64,000 bases of DNA, from the NCBI GenBank assembly GCA_023374025.1, contig SIJG01000161.1, positions 110,279 to 174,278 of the forward strand. Direction: 5' to 3'. Under the pieces are notes generated by a model. It was not told the DNA's origin, searched no databases, and was given only the letters and a program-made list of their open reading frames with translations. This DNA comes from Heterodera schachtii. Its lineage: Eukaryota; Nematoda; Chromadorea; Rhabditida; Heteroderidae. This document shows positions 47,046-59,000 of this stretch, piece by piece. The first letter of the stretch is position 1, and the number at the start of each line of letters is the position of its first letter. The translations under genes were made by a program, and so were the position numbers.

Positions 47046-48761
47046 CATTTCATGAATTTATTTGACAAATATTCATAAAAAATACCTATAATTTTTAAAA
47101 TTTACAAATCCAAGACCTAAAAAATTTAAGAAATTGAAAAACGAAATTCATCTTTAAGCTTTACAAATTGGAAAAAATGAAATAGAATTTCGTAAAATTT
47201 TAACGAAAAGCAATTCAATAATGTAAAGGTTTTGAGTTTTTGGCACAAAAATTTTGCCTATTTTCCAGTTTAATAATTTTCCAATATTTACCTGTGCTTT
47301 TTTCGATTTTTGCCAAAAATTTTACGAAATTGACTCCCTTTTAAATATATTTTAATAATTTTTTTGACAAATGCTTGCCTGTCCAAGTTCAATTTGAGAG
47401 CTTGAGCGCAGCTTCATACTCTTTTATATAAATTGTTTTTGCGAAAAACATTTTAATATTTCAAATTTTTAGGTTACTTTAATTTACTTATTTTATAATT
47501 TAACGACTTATTTCTTCATTTTAATTTTTTTAGTTTAATATTGAATAAAATAAAGTTTTATTAAATAAAAAATTCATTATTTTGTATAAAAATAAATTAA
47601 AATTAGTTAAGGCCTTTTGGAAAAAATTAAATTAATAGAAAATAAACAGAAAATTAAAATATGCTTTTTCATTTGATAAAATATGTAAAATTAAAATTTA
47701 TTTTCATATAAAGTTTTTATGTAATATTAAAATTAATTTTCATAAATTCACTTTGCTAACTCATTGTTCGTATGCTTTGTGTTTTGCCAATTTTTTAAAA
47801 TTAATTTTTATTTTTTAAGCAAGTTGATTTTATCACTTTTTATGACAACTGTTTTATCTGTCCATCGGAATACTACTTGGTGTTATTGTTAAGATCCAAA
47901 ATGACTATTTAATTTTTTCCAAATAATTTTTTTTTCTAAAAAAAGTAATTATTGCTTTTTTATATTATCATTTTATTTAATATTCTTTCACATTCAAGTT
48001 GGTTAACGCACGTAAGACCTTCGTTGTCATTGCAGTTTGTTCATCAGTTTTTTAATTAATTTATGTTTAAATTTTGAGAAAGAATAAAATATAAAAATGT
48101 TTTATTATTATTTTTTTTGACTAGAAACTTCTAAATATATTTCTTCGAAGACTGTGACTCATTATAAAAGGCACACTAGAAGTTATTCATAAATTACAGT
48201 ATTCATTTTTTCTAATGACTATTCGGTTTCTGTTCTTTTGCGTATCTACATTAATGATTTTTTAAATTTATTTCTTAGGTGTTTTATATATTATTATTTG
48301 ATTCCATTTGAATTAATTGTGACTATTAATTATAATTTCAGGTGAATTTATTTTAATGTTCATAAAATCAATATTTTTATACTTTAATAGTTAAGTTTAA
48401 TTCAAAAATTTATGATTATCATAACAAAAATTTATGCTTTTTATACAAAACAGTATCCTCTCGGTTCCGTGGCCTCCACGCAAAACGGTGAGCCTTTGGT
48501 GCAATTATAGCTACAGAAGCAAGTCTTCTTAATATTTATTAATTTCTCAATTATTGTGGAAATTTTTTAATCATATATATTTTAAGAACATTTGTTTGTA
48601 ATTTAGAAAATGTGATAAATTCGTGAAAAATTAAATGCATTCATAAGAAGATCATTTGATTTTTTTTCTGGAATTATTTTTATGAGATTTTTAATATTAG
48701 GATTTAATTTATAGTTATGTAAACATTATTAATTAGTGAGTTTTATTGTATACATTTTATC
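47046..48761. other. AT-rich, T-rich-strand non-coding DNA
   Basis: No gene. Small GC-richer islands at about 48000-48040 and 48455-48520 have no readable content. Confidence 0.6.
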
Positions 48762-49014
48762 CAGGGTTGCCAGATTAAAATTTTAAAAAGCCTCATTTGG
48801 CAGGCAAAAAAGCCTCATTTTGGGTCAAAAAGCCTCATTTTTACAAAATTTATTCAAAACACGTTTAAACTGTTCAAGTGTTATATTTTGATTGTCTAAG
48901 ATCAAATTTGAGCAATTTTTTGCTTGAAATAAGCATTTTGTAAAATTCTGAGCATGAAAAATCGAAGTTGTTTTTTTGCGGCGCTTTTTTCAAAAACTTT
49001 CGGGAACAGGGGGG

Positions 49015-49040
49015 CCGGCGGTGCCGATAGGCGCCGCCGG
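49015..49040 (+). repeat. GATA-hairpin module, best-preserved copy
   Basis: Stem CCGGCGGTGCC / GGCGCCGCCGG around GATA with one T-G pair, then GAAAATTTTT and GCGATTTGTTAACAGATTT. Confidence 0.9.
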
Positions 49041-49124
49041 GAAAATTTTTGTAATTTTTAATGCGATTTGTTAACAGATTTGTCCACAAAAATGGCCAAA
49101 TTTTGCAATTTTAAGAAAATAATT

Positions 49125-49148
49125 CGGCGGTGCCGATAGGCGCCGCCG
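49125..49148 (+). repeat. GATA-hairpin module, second copy in the same hAT
   Basis: Same stem and loop as the copy 110 bp upstream. The tail is diverged but keeps AGTAGATTTTCATTAAAAAATT. Confidence 0.85.
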
Positions 49149-49469
49149 GGGGAAAAATTGAGAATTTTGACCATATTTTTAGTAGATTTTCATTAAAAAA
49201 TTCGTAATTTTGTGGTTTTTTGGATAAAAATTGGTTCTGTTTTCGTTTTGATGCTTTATTACAAAACCAAATTATTAAATAATTGTAAAACATTATGCCA
49301 AATTTATCAAAATTTAAAAGATTCTGAGGATTTTCCCCAAAAGCCTCAAAAATCCTCAAAATTTCTCAAAAAGCCACAAAAATCCTCAAATCCTCATTTT
49401 CCAAAAAAATCCTCATTGACCTATCAAAAAGCCACAAAATGAGGATAATCCTCAGATCTGGAAACCCTG

Positions 49470-50731
49470 ATTTTATCTTTAAGCAGAAAAAATTTATTAT
49501 ATTGGATTGCAAAATTGGTGAACTTAGTTTAATAAATAATTTAATATTTCTTCCTTCTCCGCAATCCTATGTAAATGATTATACTAATTTTTGTTTAATT
49601 TTTACCATAATTTTATATATTGTATACCATATAATCCTGTTCTAGTTTTTTAAAATTATTTGCTAAATAAATGAATAACCTTCATTTGAAATTTTAAATA
49701 GCAAATCCATTTTTCTGGGTTCATTTTCACTAGCAATGCATTGCTTTAATTTTTCCCCTTGGTAATATAATTATTTAATTTATTAAAGCTATCTATAATT
49801 ATAATTTCTCTTAATTTTTTCATTATATTTCTATAAATAAGTTGTTAGATCAATTTTTTTCAGGTTTTAAATTTAAACAATTTGAAGAATATTAATTTAA
49901 ATTTACTGAATCTCTTAAATTATGCAAAGCATTTAAGAAAATTATATCTCTAATGCACTTTGCCTCCTCTCTGAATCCCACTTTTATAATAATGAAAAAT
50001 GAATGCCCTAAAATATGCTCACACATATTTCTTAATACCAAAAGTAAATTATAAATTCATTAATTGAAAAATAAAATATGCGTTTGCTAATTAAATTCTG
50101 ATTGTAAATTTTATATGTTTTATTTTTATTGTTCGTACTGTGGCAATTACTTAACTTTTATTTATTATTCTTGTATAGATTCTTTAATCGGCCTTAAAAT
50201 TTAAAATTCAACTTTTGAATTTGATTTGAAAAAATAAATTAATTCAGTCAATATCATTGCTAGAAAAATTTTTGATTCGTATAAATTATATATATAATTT
50301 TATTCAAACAGAATTTCAGGTTTTAAATTTAAACAATATTGATGATTGTTCTGGTGTTTAATTTTTTCTTTTATATATTGTTTCTTAATTATATTAAAAG
50401 AAAAATATACTTTTTTGTTTAATGTTTTTATTTATACATCATTTCGTATTGAACTTTTGATTTTTAAAAGCAATAAAGCGGTTTTTCTTTGTGCATATTC
50501 ATCTTTTCCAATGAATGCAAAAAATGTAATTTCGCCGAAGATTGCGGACTAATTAAACAATAATTGCCAATCATTTAATTGCAAGAAATTTTTTTTGCTT
50601 ATTTCTTTATTGTTCAAATAGAAAAGACTTTTGAGTTATGAGGAATTATAACAAAAGATTTAAAAAAAAATTAAAATAAATTAATTATTCCTAACTCTCT
50701 ACAATAAAACAATAATTGATCAAAAATTTTA
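49470..50731. other. AT-rich non-coding DNA
   Basis: No gene or repeat end is supported. The 68-codon frame at 50346-50552 is hydrophobic and low-complexity. Confidence 0.6.
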
Positions 50732-52101
50732 ATTTTTTGCGCCATTTTCCAAGTTTGAATTTGGCGCCAATGAATATCGAGTTAAGTGCCGCCGATTTAG
50801 CGATATTTATTTCTGCTCTTGAATTGTGCCATCGATTAATTGAATAACAATTGAGGAATAAAAAAATGCTTATTTCAATTAAATTTATTTTTTAACTAAA
50901 AATTGCCAACTTTCCTTGTTGAACAAACATTAAAATTTATTTTGTTGAGCGTAATACTAATTTTATATTATTATTATTATTTTTAAACATAATTTGTGAT
51001 TAATATAAAATTTTTGTCTCAAATTTGTTTATATTTTCAAGATGCTTTAGCATTTTAATATTAATTCATATACATAAGTTTATTGTATTAATTAAATAAA
51101 TATAATTTTTTTTGTTAATATTCCTATGTTCTTAATATATTTTATTGAACGTTTCTATACTTAACGCTTGCTCACATCAGCATTTGATTCTTGGCTTTTT
51201 ATTGTTTCGTTATTCACGCTTAATGCAAAAATGAATATTTTTATTTATACAAATAAATTTAAATAATAATGTCCATTAATGAAAATTTTAAAATCATTTA
51301 ATTTAATTTGTATTGTTAAATATAATGTCAATTAAAAAAATATTTTTTTGTAATATTTTTATTGAGTAGTTATGTATCAAAATTAATAAAAAATTAAAAA
51401 AAATTGTTCAAATCTTTGAGTTTTTGGTCCAAGAAATTAAAATTGAATTTGTATTAATATATTTTATAATTCAAGCGTTTTTAGATTTAAATGACCTAAA
51501 TCAAAATTTTTTAAATTTTATTACATCCTATGTTGTATACAAAACTGATAACTCTTATCACATTTGTATTATTGTTTATATATTCAACTTTAATTGATTG
51601 ATATAAATAATTAGAATCAAACTCGACCCGGCCACATAAAAAATGTGCGACTTCATGGATTTGTTTTTTCGAGTGTATAAATATTTCATTCATCAAAAAT
51701 AAGATTTAAATTGTTTGTATTTTCTTTAATGGGTTTAATCATTTCAATTAATTTGGAAAAAAAATTACGTCTTGAACTCAAAACGTAAATAATAAATGGT
51801 GGTAATTTATTTTATTTAAAATTTTCAAAACTTGGAAATAATTTTATCTATATACATGATCCAACTGGAAATGTGAGTTTCAGAAATGCGTATGGGCTTC
51901 ATTAATGCTTTTTTATAATTTTTTGATTTTATGTTTTCTTTCGTTTATGGAAAAACATTGCTTATTTTTATGAATACAAAATATTATTTTATTATCAATA
52001 AAAAGTATATTTTAAACTTTGTTGATTTTCACATAGAAAATATCATTAAACTTTTTCTGATATGTTTTGTAGATTTCACCCTAATCTTGAAGAATCAATA
52101 A
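50732..52101 (+). repeat. left arm of a long inverted repeat
   Basis: Reverse complement of 53431-55166 apart from indels. The outer boundary is at ATTTTTTGCGCCATTTTCC and the inner one at AGAATCAATAA (52091-52101). The inner 600 bp are almost identical between arms. Confidence 0.93.
51511..51693 (-). CDS. small ORF in the left palindrome arm, unknown
   Basis: A 60-codon frame from an ATG (51693-51691), more protein-like than its surroundings (KKQIHEVAHFLCGRVEFDS). The first 41 residues are preserved exactly in the mirrored arm at 53839. No family is recognised and there is no splice or promoter evidence, so it may be a pseudo-exon or chance. Confidence 0.2.
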   Translation of the reverse strand: MNEIFIHSKKQIHEVAHFLCGRVEFDSNYLYQSIKVEYINNNTNVIRVISFVYNIGCNKI

Positions 52102-53430
52102 TTTTATTTTTATAGATTACATTTTAAGTATTTTATCTCTTATATGTAGTTTTGTCTACTAAATAAATTATGAAAATAATTTTTAATAAAAACTTTTTTA
52201 TAGAAATTTAATCTGTATCATTTAGTTTTTTAGAATTTACTAATTTAATTATCTGATTATAATAAAAAAAAATTTTAATGGCGTCATTTTGTGCAAATGG
52301 TTTCATTTTTGAGCAAAAAGCAAAAATTTTATTTTTATTATTCTTAATTAAGCAAATTCCTTAGTCGTATAAAATTCAAAAGAGATTTCTGATATTTTTC
52401 TTCCAATGATTTCACTACAGGATTTACAGTTTTGGAAACATCAATAGTCTTAAAAACACTGTTGAATTTCAAATTTATTATTAATTTAACAAATGCTGTT
52501 TTTTAAAAAATCAAAATTGCTTTTAGAGTGCAATTAAATTTTTCAATTAACGTTTTTATTTTTCAGACCAAATATATTTTCTTGGTTTAAAATTTAAATA
52601 ATTTTTTTCTTAGCCTCAAAAAGTTGAACATTGATTAAATTGTTAAAAATATTTTATGATCAATATACAAAATGTTAAATTATTAATATAATTAATGCAA
52701 CAAAGAAATCTCGTCGCTTTGGATGAACGAAAATAAGTTCCCTTGTGAATTGATTTTATAAGCCTAAATTATTGGTCTTTTATTTTGTTTTTTAGCTCAA
52801 AATATTTAATAATTCTTTATATATTTTTTTATGAAGCAATATGTCCTCATGATAAAATCATTAATAAAAAAACTTTTAGGAAGAATAGAAAAGGTTATTT
52901 ATATATATAAATTAAATTTTAATTATCGTTATTTGAACCATATTACGTTAAATTCACATTAAGTTGTCTGTATTTGCAAAATAAAAATTTTATTTTTTTA
53001 TTAAAGTAATTTAATTCTTAAGATATTTACGGATATTTCCATGATAGAATAGAATTTTCCTTGTAATATTACGTGTAATGCAATGTAATGGAACGTAGTT
53101 ACGCTTTAGTGAGATTTTTTTTATTATAAGCTACTTATTTTTATTCATTAATTTGAATCATAAAATAGTGCATCTGGTACATTCATTTTAATAAATATTT
53201 TCAATTAAGATTCGTTTCCAGATTTGTATGATGGCTGAAATTTTATTGATTAGAAGTGTGATATTGGGCATCATATCGGCGTTTATTATCAAATTCAGAT
53301 GTTCTTTTTGTTGAATTTATTTATTATTAGAGACTTCAATTGATAAGTTAAAAAAAAAACTTTTTAAATTTCTTTTTTTTTGTACTTAGAAAGAGATTTT
53401 AAAGAATAAAATACTTTTGTGCATTTATTT
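52102..53430. other. unique spacer of the long inverted repeat
   Basis: 1.3 kb of AT-rich DNA with no recognised gene. It lacks obvious terminal repeats of its own. Confidence 0.6.
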
Positions 53431-55166
53431 TTATTGATTCTTCAAGATTAGGGTGAAATCTACAAAACATATCAGAAAAAGTTTAATGATATTTTCTATG
53501 TGAAAATCAACAAAGTTTAAAATATACTTTTTATTGATAATAAAATAATATTTTGTATTCATAAAAATAAGCAATGTTTTTCCATAAACGAAAGAAAACA
53601 TAAAATCAAAAAATTATAAAAAAGCATTAATGAAGCCCATACGCATTTCTGAAACTCACATTTCCAGTTGGATCATGTATATAGATAAAATTATTTCCAA
53701 GTTTTGAAAATTTTAAATAAAATAAATTACCACCATTTATTATTTACGTTTTGAGTTCAAGACGTAATTTTTTTTCCAAATTAATTGAAATGATTAAACC
53801 CATTAAAGAAAATACAAACAATTTAAATCTTATTTTTGATGAATGAAATATTTATACACTCGAAAAAACAAATCCATGAAGTCGCACATTTTTTATGTGG
53901 CCGGGTCGAGTTTGATTCTAATTATTTATATCAATCAATTAAAGTTGAATATATAAACAATAAATACAACATAGGATGTAATAAAATTTAAAAAATTTTG
54001 ATTTTAGGTAATATGAAATATAAAAATCGATTCAAAATATGTAAAAACAAAATGAAATCAAAAAGTTAAATTAAATCCAAAATAAATGGTCACTTCCGGA
54101 TTGGGAAGAGTTTTAATTTCAATTCATATATTTTTACAGTATATTAATGTTATCTTAATAAAATCTAAAAAAACTTGAATTATAAAATATATTAATACAA
54201 ATTCAATTTTAATTTCTTGGACCAAAAACTCAAAGATTTGAAAAACATTAAAAAACCAATAACCTACAAAGCCATAACATGAAATTTTTTGCTACAACAA
54301 ACCAATTTATATGTGTATGATTAAAATTTAATACCTTAATAAGATTTCGGATAAAATTTAAGAATTTGCCGGAAAACCAATACAAAGGAAAATTATGAAT
54401 GAGGCAAAATCAAACTTAAAAAATTTAAATGAAACTAAAATTAAATTCAAATTTTAAATTTACTTTTTTTATTCATATAAACAATTTCTTTTAATTTTTT
54501 TTATTAATTTAGATACATAACTTACTCAATAAAAATATTTAAAAAAATATTTTTTAATTGACAGTATATTTAATTAACACAATACAAATTAAATTAAATA
54601 ATTTTTAAAATTTTCATTAATGGACATTATTATTTAAATTTATTTGTATAAATGAAAATATTCATTTTTTGCATTAAGCGTGAATAACGAAACAATAAAA
54701 AGCCAAGAATCAAATGCTGATGTGAACAAGAGTAAAGTATAGAAACTTTCAATAAAATATAACAAGAACATAGAAAGATTTACAAAAAATATTAATTTAT
54801 TTACTTAATACAATACTTAAATGTTTATGAATTAAATAATATTTAATGCTAAGGCATCTTGAAAATATAAACAAATTTGAGACAAAAATTTTATATTAAT
54901 CACAAATTATGTTTAAAAATAATAATAATAATATAAAATTAGTATTACGCTCAACAAAATAAATTTTAATGTTTGTTCAACAAGGAAAGTTGGCAATTTT
55001 TAGTTAAAAAATAAATTTAATTGAAATAAGCATTTTTTATTCCTCAATTGTTATTCAATTAATCGATGGCACAATTCAAGAGCAGAAATAAATATCGCTA
55101 AATCGGCGGCACTTAACTCGATATTCATTGGCGCCAAATTCAAACTTGGAAAATGGCACAAAAAAT
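53431..55166 (-). repeat. right arm of a long inverted repeat
   Basis: Mirrors 50732-52101. It is about 370 bp longer, mainly because of extra sequence at about 54000-54170 and 54240-54520, and has lost about 30 bp near 53963. The outer end is GGAAAATGGCACAAAAAAT (to 55166). Confidence 0.93.
53839..53991 (+). CDS. small ORF in the right palindrome arm, unknown
   Basis: A 50-codon counterpart of the left-arm ORF. It is shorter because of a deletion that changes its C-terminus to NKYNIGCNKI. Real coding status is doubtful. Confidence 0.2.
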   Translation: MNEIFIHSKKQIHEVAHFLCGRVEFDSNYLYQSIKVEYINNKYNIGCNKI

Positions 55167-55683
55167 CAATTTATTTAATAAAACACAAGAAAAATTAAAA
55201 GTATTTACCATAAATATTCAATTTCACTTAATCTCCAAATTAAAACATCTATCACTGAAACCAAAAAATGCGCCCAAATCGTAAATAATTAAGTTAGGAA
55301 GCACATTTCCTTAAGTATAAATTGAATGAAAATGAAACAACTAATAAATTATCAAATAATTAATATAAAAAACCATAAATTCGAAAAAATTAAATTATTT
55401 AAAAAAAATTATTATAATAAATCTTATTATTTAATATTCTTAGCAAATTTAATTTATTTTTGCCATAATATTTAATTGTTTAAGAAAATTTTTTAAAGGA
55501 ATTTATATTTAATTTGATCTTTGCTGGAAGTAGTTTGATTGGATTTTTAACAAATTTAATTTTTTTATTCCAATAATTTTTTCTTTTTAAAATTATTTTG
55601 CGCTCTTTTTGCTACAAGAGTCTTTATAAAATATTTATTAAATTTTATTTTTTTTATGATAAATGGTTGATACCTAATTTTTT
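55167..55683. other. AT-rich spacer before the LTR element
   Basis: No gene. It changes from A-rich to T-rich near 55480. Confidence 0.6.
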
Positions 55684-56031
55684 TGTGCTTATATAATTAA
55701 TTTATTTATTTCTCATTTTTGACTTATTTAATTTGGTTGTTTTCTTCTCAATTTTTCATGTCCCTTTGCTTTAAATTTGTATTTCCCGCCAATTTTTTGT
55801 TACTGTAATATCGATTGTGTTTCTGCTGCTGACCAGCAGCCAGGTCATTCCCTCCTCATTCATTCGTTTTTGTTTTATGATATTGGTTCGTTTTTGTTTT
55901 CTGCTGTGAATTTAATTTGCTGCCTCGGACTTTAAAATTGTAAAAGTAAATTGTTTGGATTTTGGCTTTGGGATACAATTCTCCATCCCCATTTGGCTAA
56001 TTGTGTGTGCGACAATCGCTTCTTCTCGCCA
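55684..56031 (+). repeat. 5' LTR (shared portion)
   Basis: 348 bp starting TGTGC and ending CGCCA, matching 59326-59672 with about four substitutions and one T-run indel by eye. It contains TATATAA near the start and a perfect hairpin GCTGCTG-AC-CAGCAGC at 55825-55840. What follows (TTCGTCGCAC) is not a primer-binding site. Confidence 0.92.
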
Positions 56032-59000
56032 TTCGTCGCACAAATACATTTTAGTAGCGATCGATCATTTTTCGAAATATTTGGTCGCAGTCCCGATACC
56101 AAATAAAAGTGCGGACACAATTGCGAATGAATTCGTAAAGAATTTCATTTTGATTCTTGGAGCTCCGAAGAAGCTTCACAGCGATAGGGGGAAAGAATTT
56201 GTAAATGAAACGCTCAACGAAATTGCCAAAGTTTTAAAAATTGAGAAATCGCTTACGTCGGGTTATGACCCTCAGGCGAATGGAATTACGGAAAGAGCAA
56301 ACCAAACAATTTTGGGGATGCTAAAACGATCAACGGCATCTAATTGGACTTGGGACGAGAGGCTCCCATTCGTTGTCTTTGCCTACAACATCACTCCGTC
56401 CGAGACCACGAAATTCTCGCCTTACCATCTGATGTTCGGCAAAACACCAAATTTTCCATCAGAAATTTCTTTGCCAGTAAACCCGAATTATACGATTGAT
56501 GTAGACACTTACATCCAACTTTTTCGTGAAAATATCGTTCAATTAAGCGAAATTGCACAGAAAAACTCCGAAGTTGCTCGTAAAAACATGAAAAATCAGT
56601 ACGACCAACAGCCAAAAGTCACGGCAAATAAATTCAGCATCGGCGAAAGGGCAATGGTCATTTATCCGGGAGTTAATACCCGTTCAGCTCACCGGAAACT
56701 TCTTTGGAATCACTTTGGTCCATTTAAAATTTTGGATCTCACCGATTCGACAGCATCAGTCATACCAGTCGATAAACCGAATTTTGAGCCTATAAAGGTC
56801 CCAATAGAACGCCTTGTAAAAGTGCCTGAAGGTGTACCAGACATTAGTACACTTCCCCGGGGTAAAAACCCCTTCAAAAATCAGTTAAATGCGCTGATAA
56901 GTGTTGTGTGTTTGATCAGTCGAGAAATGGGAAATGAACCGTGTGGAAAAAATGTGGATGAACCGAGTGGAAAAAGTGTGGCCATGGAAAAGACCAAAAA
57001 TCGGGAAACCGAAAATGAAATCACAAATTTGGGCAATTCTCAAAAATTGGAACACTTGGGCCGTCATTTAATTGGGCAATTGAGGACAATTGCAAATTCA
57101 GTTGGTGGAAAAGTGATGGAGACGGAAAACAGCTGCGAGCCTTTGCTTTGGGACACACAATGCGGTGGACTCGGCATCGAACACCGAAACTGCGTACAAA
57201 TGACAGCAGCCGACCTCGACCTAGTGCTTGAAAGGGCCGGTCTTGGCCTCAAAGTGATCAGAAAATGGAAAAAGATCCAAAACGGGGATGAAAGTGTCGA
57301 TTTTAAGGTGATCGGCACCCCAATGAAAGCGCTTCTTAGCAATTTCTTGCTAAAATCAAATGCCGTTTCGTCAGTCGCCGGCGGTCGGAAATTGACACAG
57401 CTGATCGTCAGTGCTCCGGTTGGCTTCGAACTGATCACTTACTCGGGCGCACGCGAAGACCAAGTGAAGAGCGGCAACTTTCCGACGGAAAATGACATCG
57501 AAAATGCCTTTACGGCGTGGGTCGAAAGATGCGCCGTTACCAGGGACAAATTGCTGAAGACTGGCTACACTCCGATCGAAGTGCCAATGCCAAATGTCCT
57601 TGCTGAACTGCCGGAATCGGAAAAACTCGGATGGAACGAGGTGCTAAAGAAGGCCAGCTTTGTACTGGAAAAAGTGCGCGCAACGACGATTCACCGCAAG
57701 CCATTGTTCGTCGAGAAGCCAAGAGTCATCGTGGGCGACTCATCGGCCAAACAATTGCTTAAAATGTGGCCAAAATCCCAATTCATTGGCACTGAAGAAG
57801 GCACAATCACCGAAGTGATCAGAGCTTTTGACGGCGCAATTTTATCATCAAAAGTGAAGGCCGTCATTGTGATGATCGGAAGAGATTCGATCAGAGGCGA
57901 AGAAACGATCGAAAATGTGCTGGAACGTGTGGGGCGACTCGAACAGCTGTTGAAGCGCTTCAGCCATGCCCCTGTGTTTTGGCTGCCGCCGCCTTTCATC
58001 AAAGAAAAAATGATCGAATACGAAGAACTGATCATCCGATTGAAGGAACACTTTGGGACGGCACAAGGCAATGTAAAATTCGTGACGACAACGCCGGCTG
58101 GACGATCAGTGCTTGAACTGTGGCGCTATGGCTCCGGTTTCATTACCGACCATGTGTCAAATGATGGCAAAATGACGGAAAAGGGCCTATTGGTTTTGAG
58201 GGTCGATTTTAAGGTGATCGGCACCCCAATGAAAGCGCTTCTTAGCAATTTCTTGCTAAAATCAAATGCCGTTTCGTCAGTCGCCGGCGGTCGGAAATTG
58301 ACACAGCTGATCGTCAGTGCTCCGGTTGGCTTCGAACTGATCACTTACTCGGGCGCACGCGAAGACCAAGTGAAGAGCGGCAACTTTCCGACGGAAAATG
58401 ACATCGAAAATGCCTTTACGGCGTGGGTCGAAAGATGCGCCGTTACCAGGGACAAATTGCTGAAGACTGGCTACACTCCGATCGAAGTGCCAATGCCAAA
58501 TGTCCTTGCTGAACTACCGGAATCGGAAAAGCTCGGATGGAACGAGGTGCTAAAGAAGGCCAGCTTTGTACTGGAAAAAGTGCGCGCAACGACGATCCAC
58601 CGCAAGCCATTGTTCGTCGAGAAGCCAAGAGTCATCGTGGGCGACTCATCGGCCAAACAATTGCTTAAAATGTGGCCAAAATCCCAATTCATTGGCACTG
58701 AAGAAGGCACAATCACCGAAGTGATCAGAGCTTTTGACGACGCAATTTTATCATCAAAAGTGAAGGCCGTCATTGTGATGATCGGAAGAGATTCGATCAG
58801 AGGCGAAGAAACGATCGAAAATGTGCTGGAACGTGTGGGGCGACTTGAACAGCTGTTGAAGCGCTTCAGCCATGCCCCTGTGTTTTGGCTGCCGCCGCCT
58901 TTCATCAAAGAAAAAATGATCGAATACGAAGAACTGATCATCCGATTGAAGGAACACTTTGGAACGTCACAAGGCAATGTCAAATTCGTGACGACAACGC

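Larger units (their letters stand above)
48762..49469. mobile_element. hAT-type MITE
   Basis: Ends CAGGGTTGCCAGAT (left) and, inverted, CAGGGTTTCCAGAT (right), with a perfect 8-bp target duplication ATTTTATC at 48754-48761 and 49470-49477. Subterminal AAAAAGCCTCATTT and AAATCCTCA units occur on both sides in inverted sense. Two GATA-hairpin modules lie in the middle. No transposase, so it depended on a hAT enzyme elsewhere. Confidence 0.93.

Noticed and set aside
46848..49089. Similar minus-strand peptides (GGAYRHRR) at 46.9 and 49.0 kb
   Set aside because: They come from translating the repeated hairpin module, not from a protein family.
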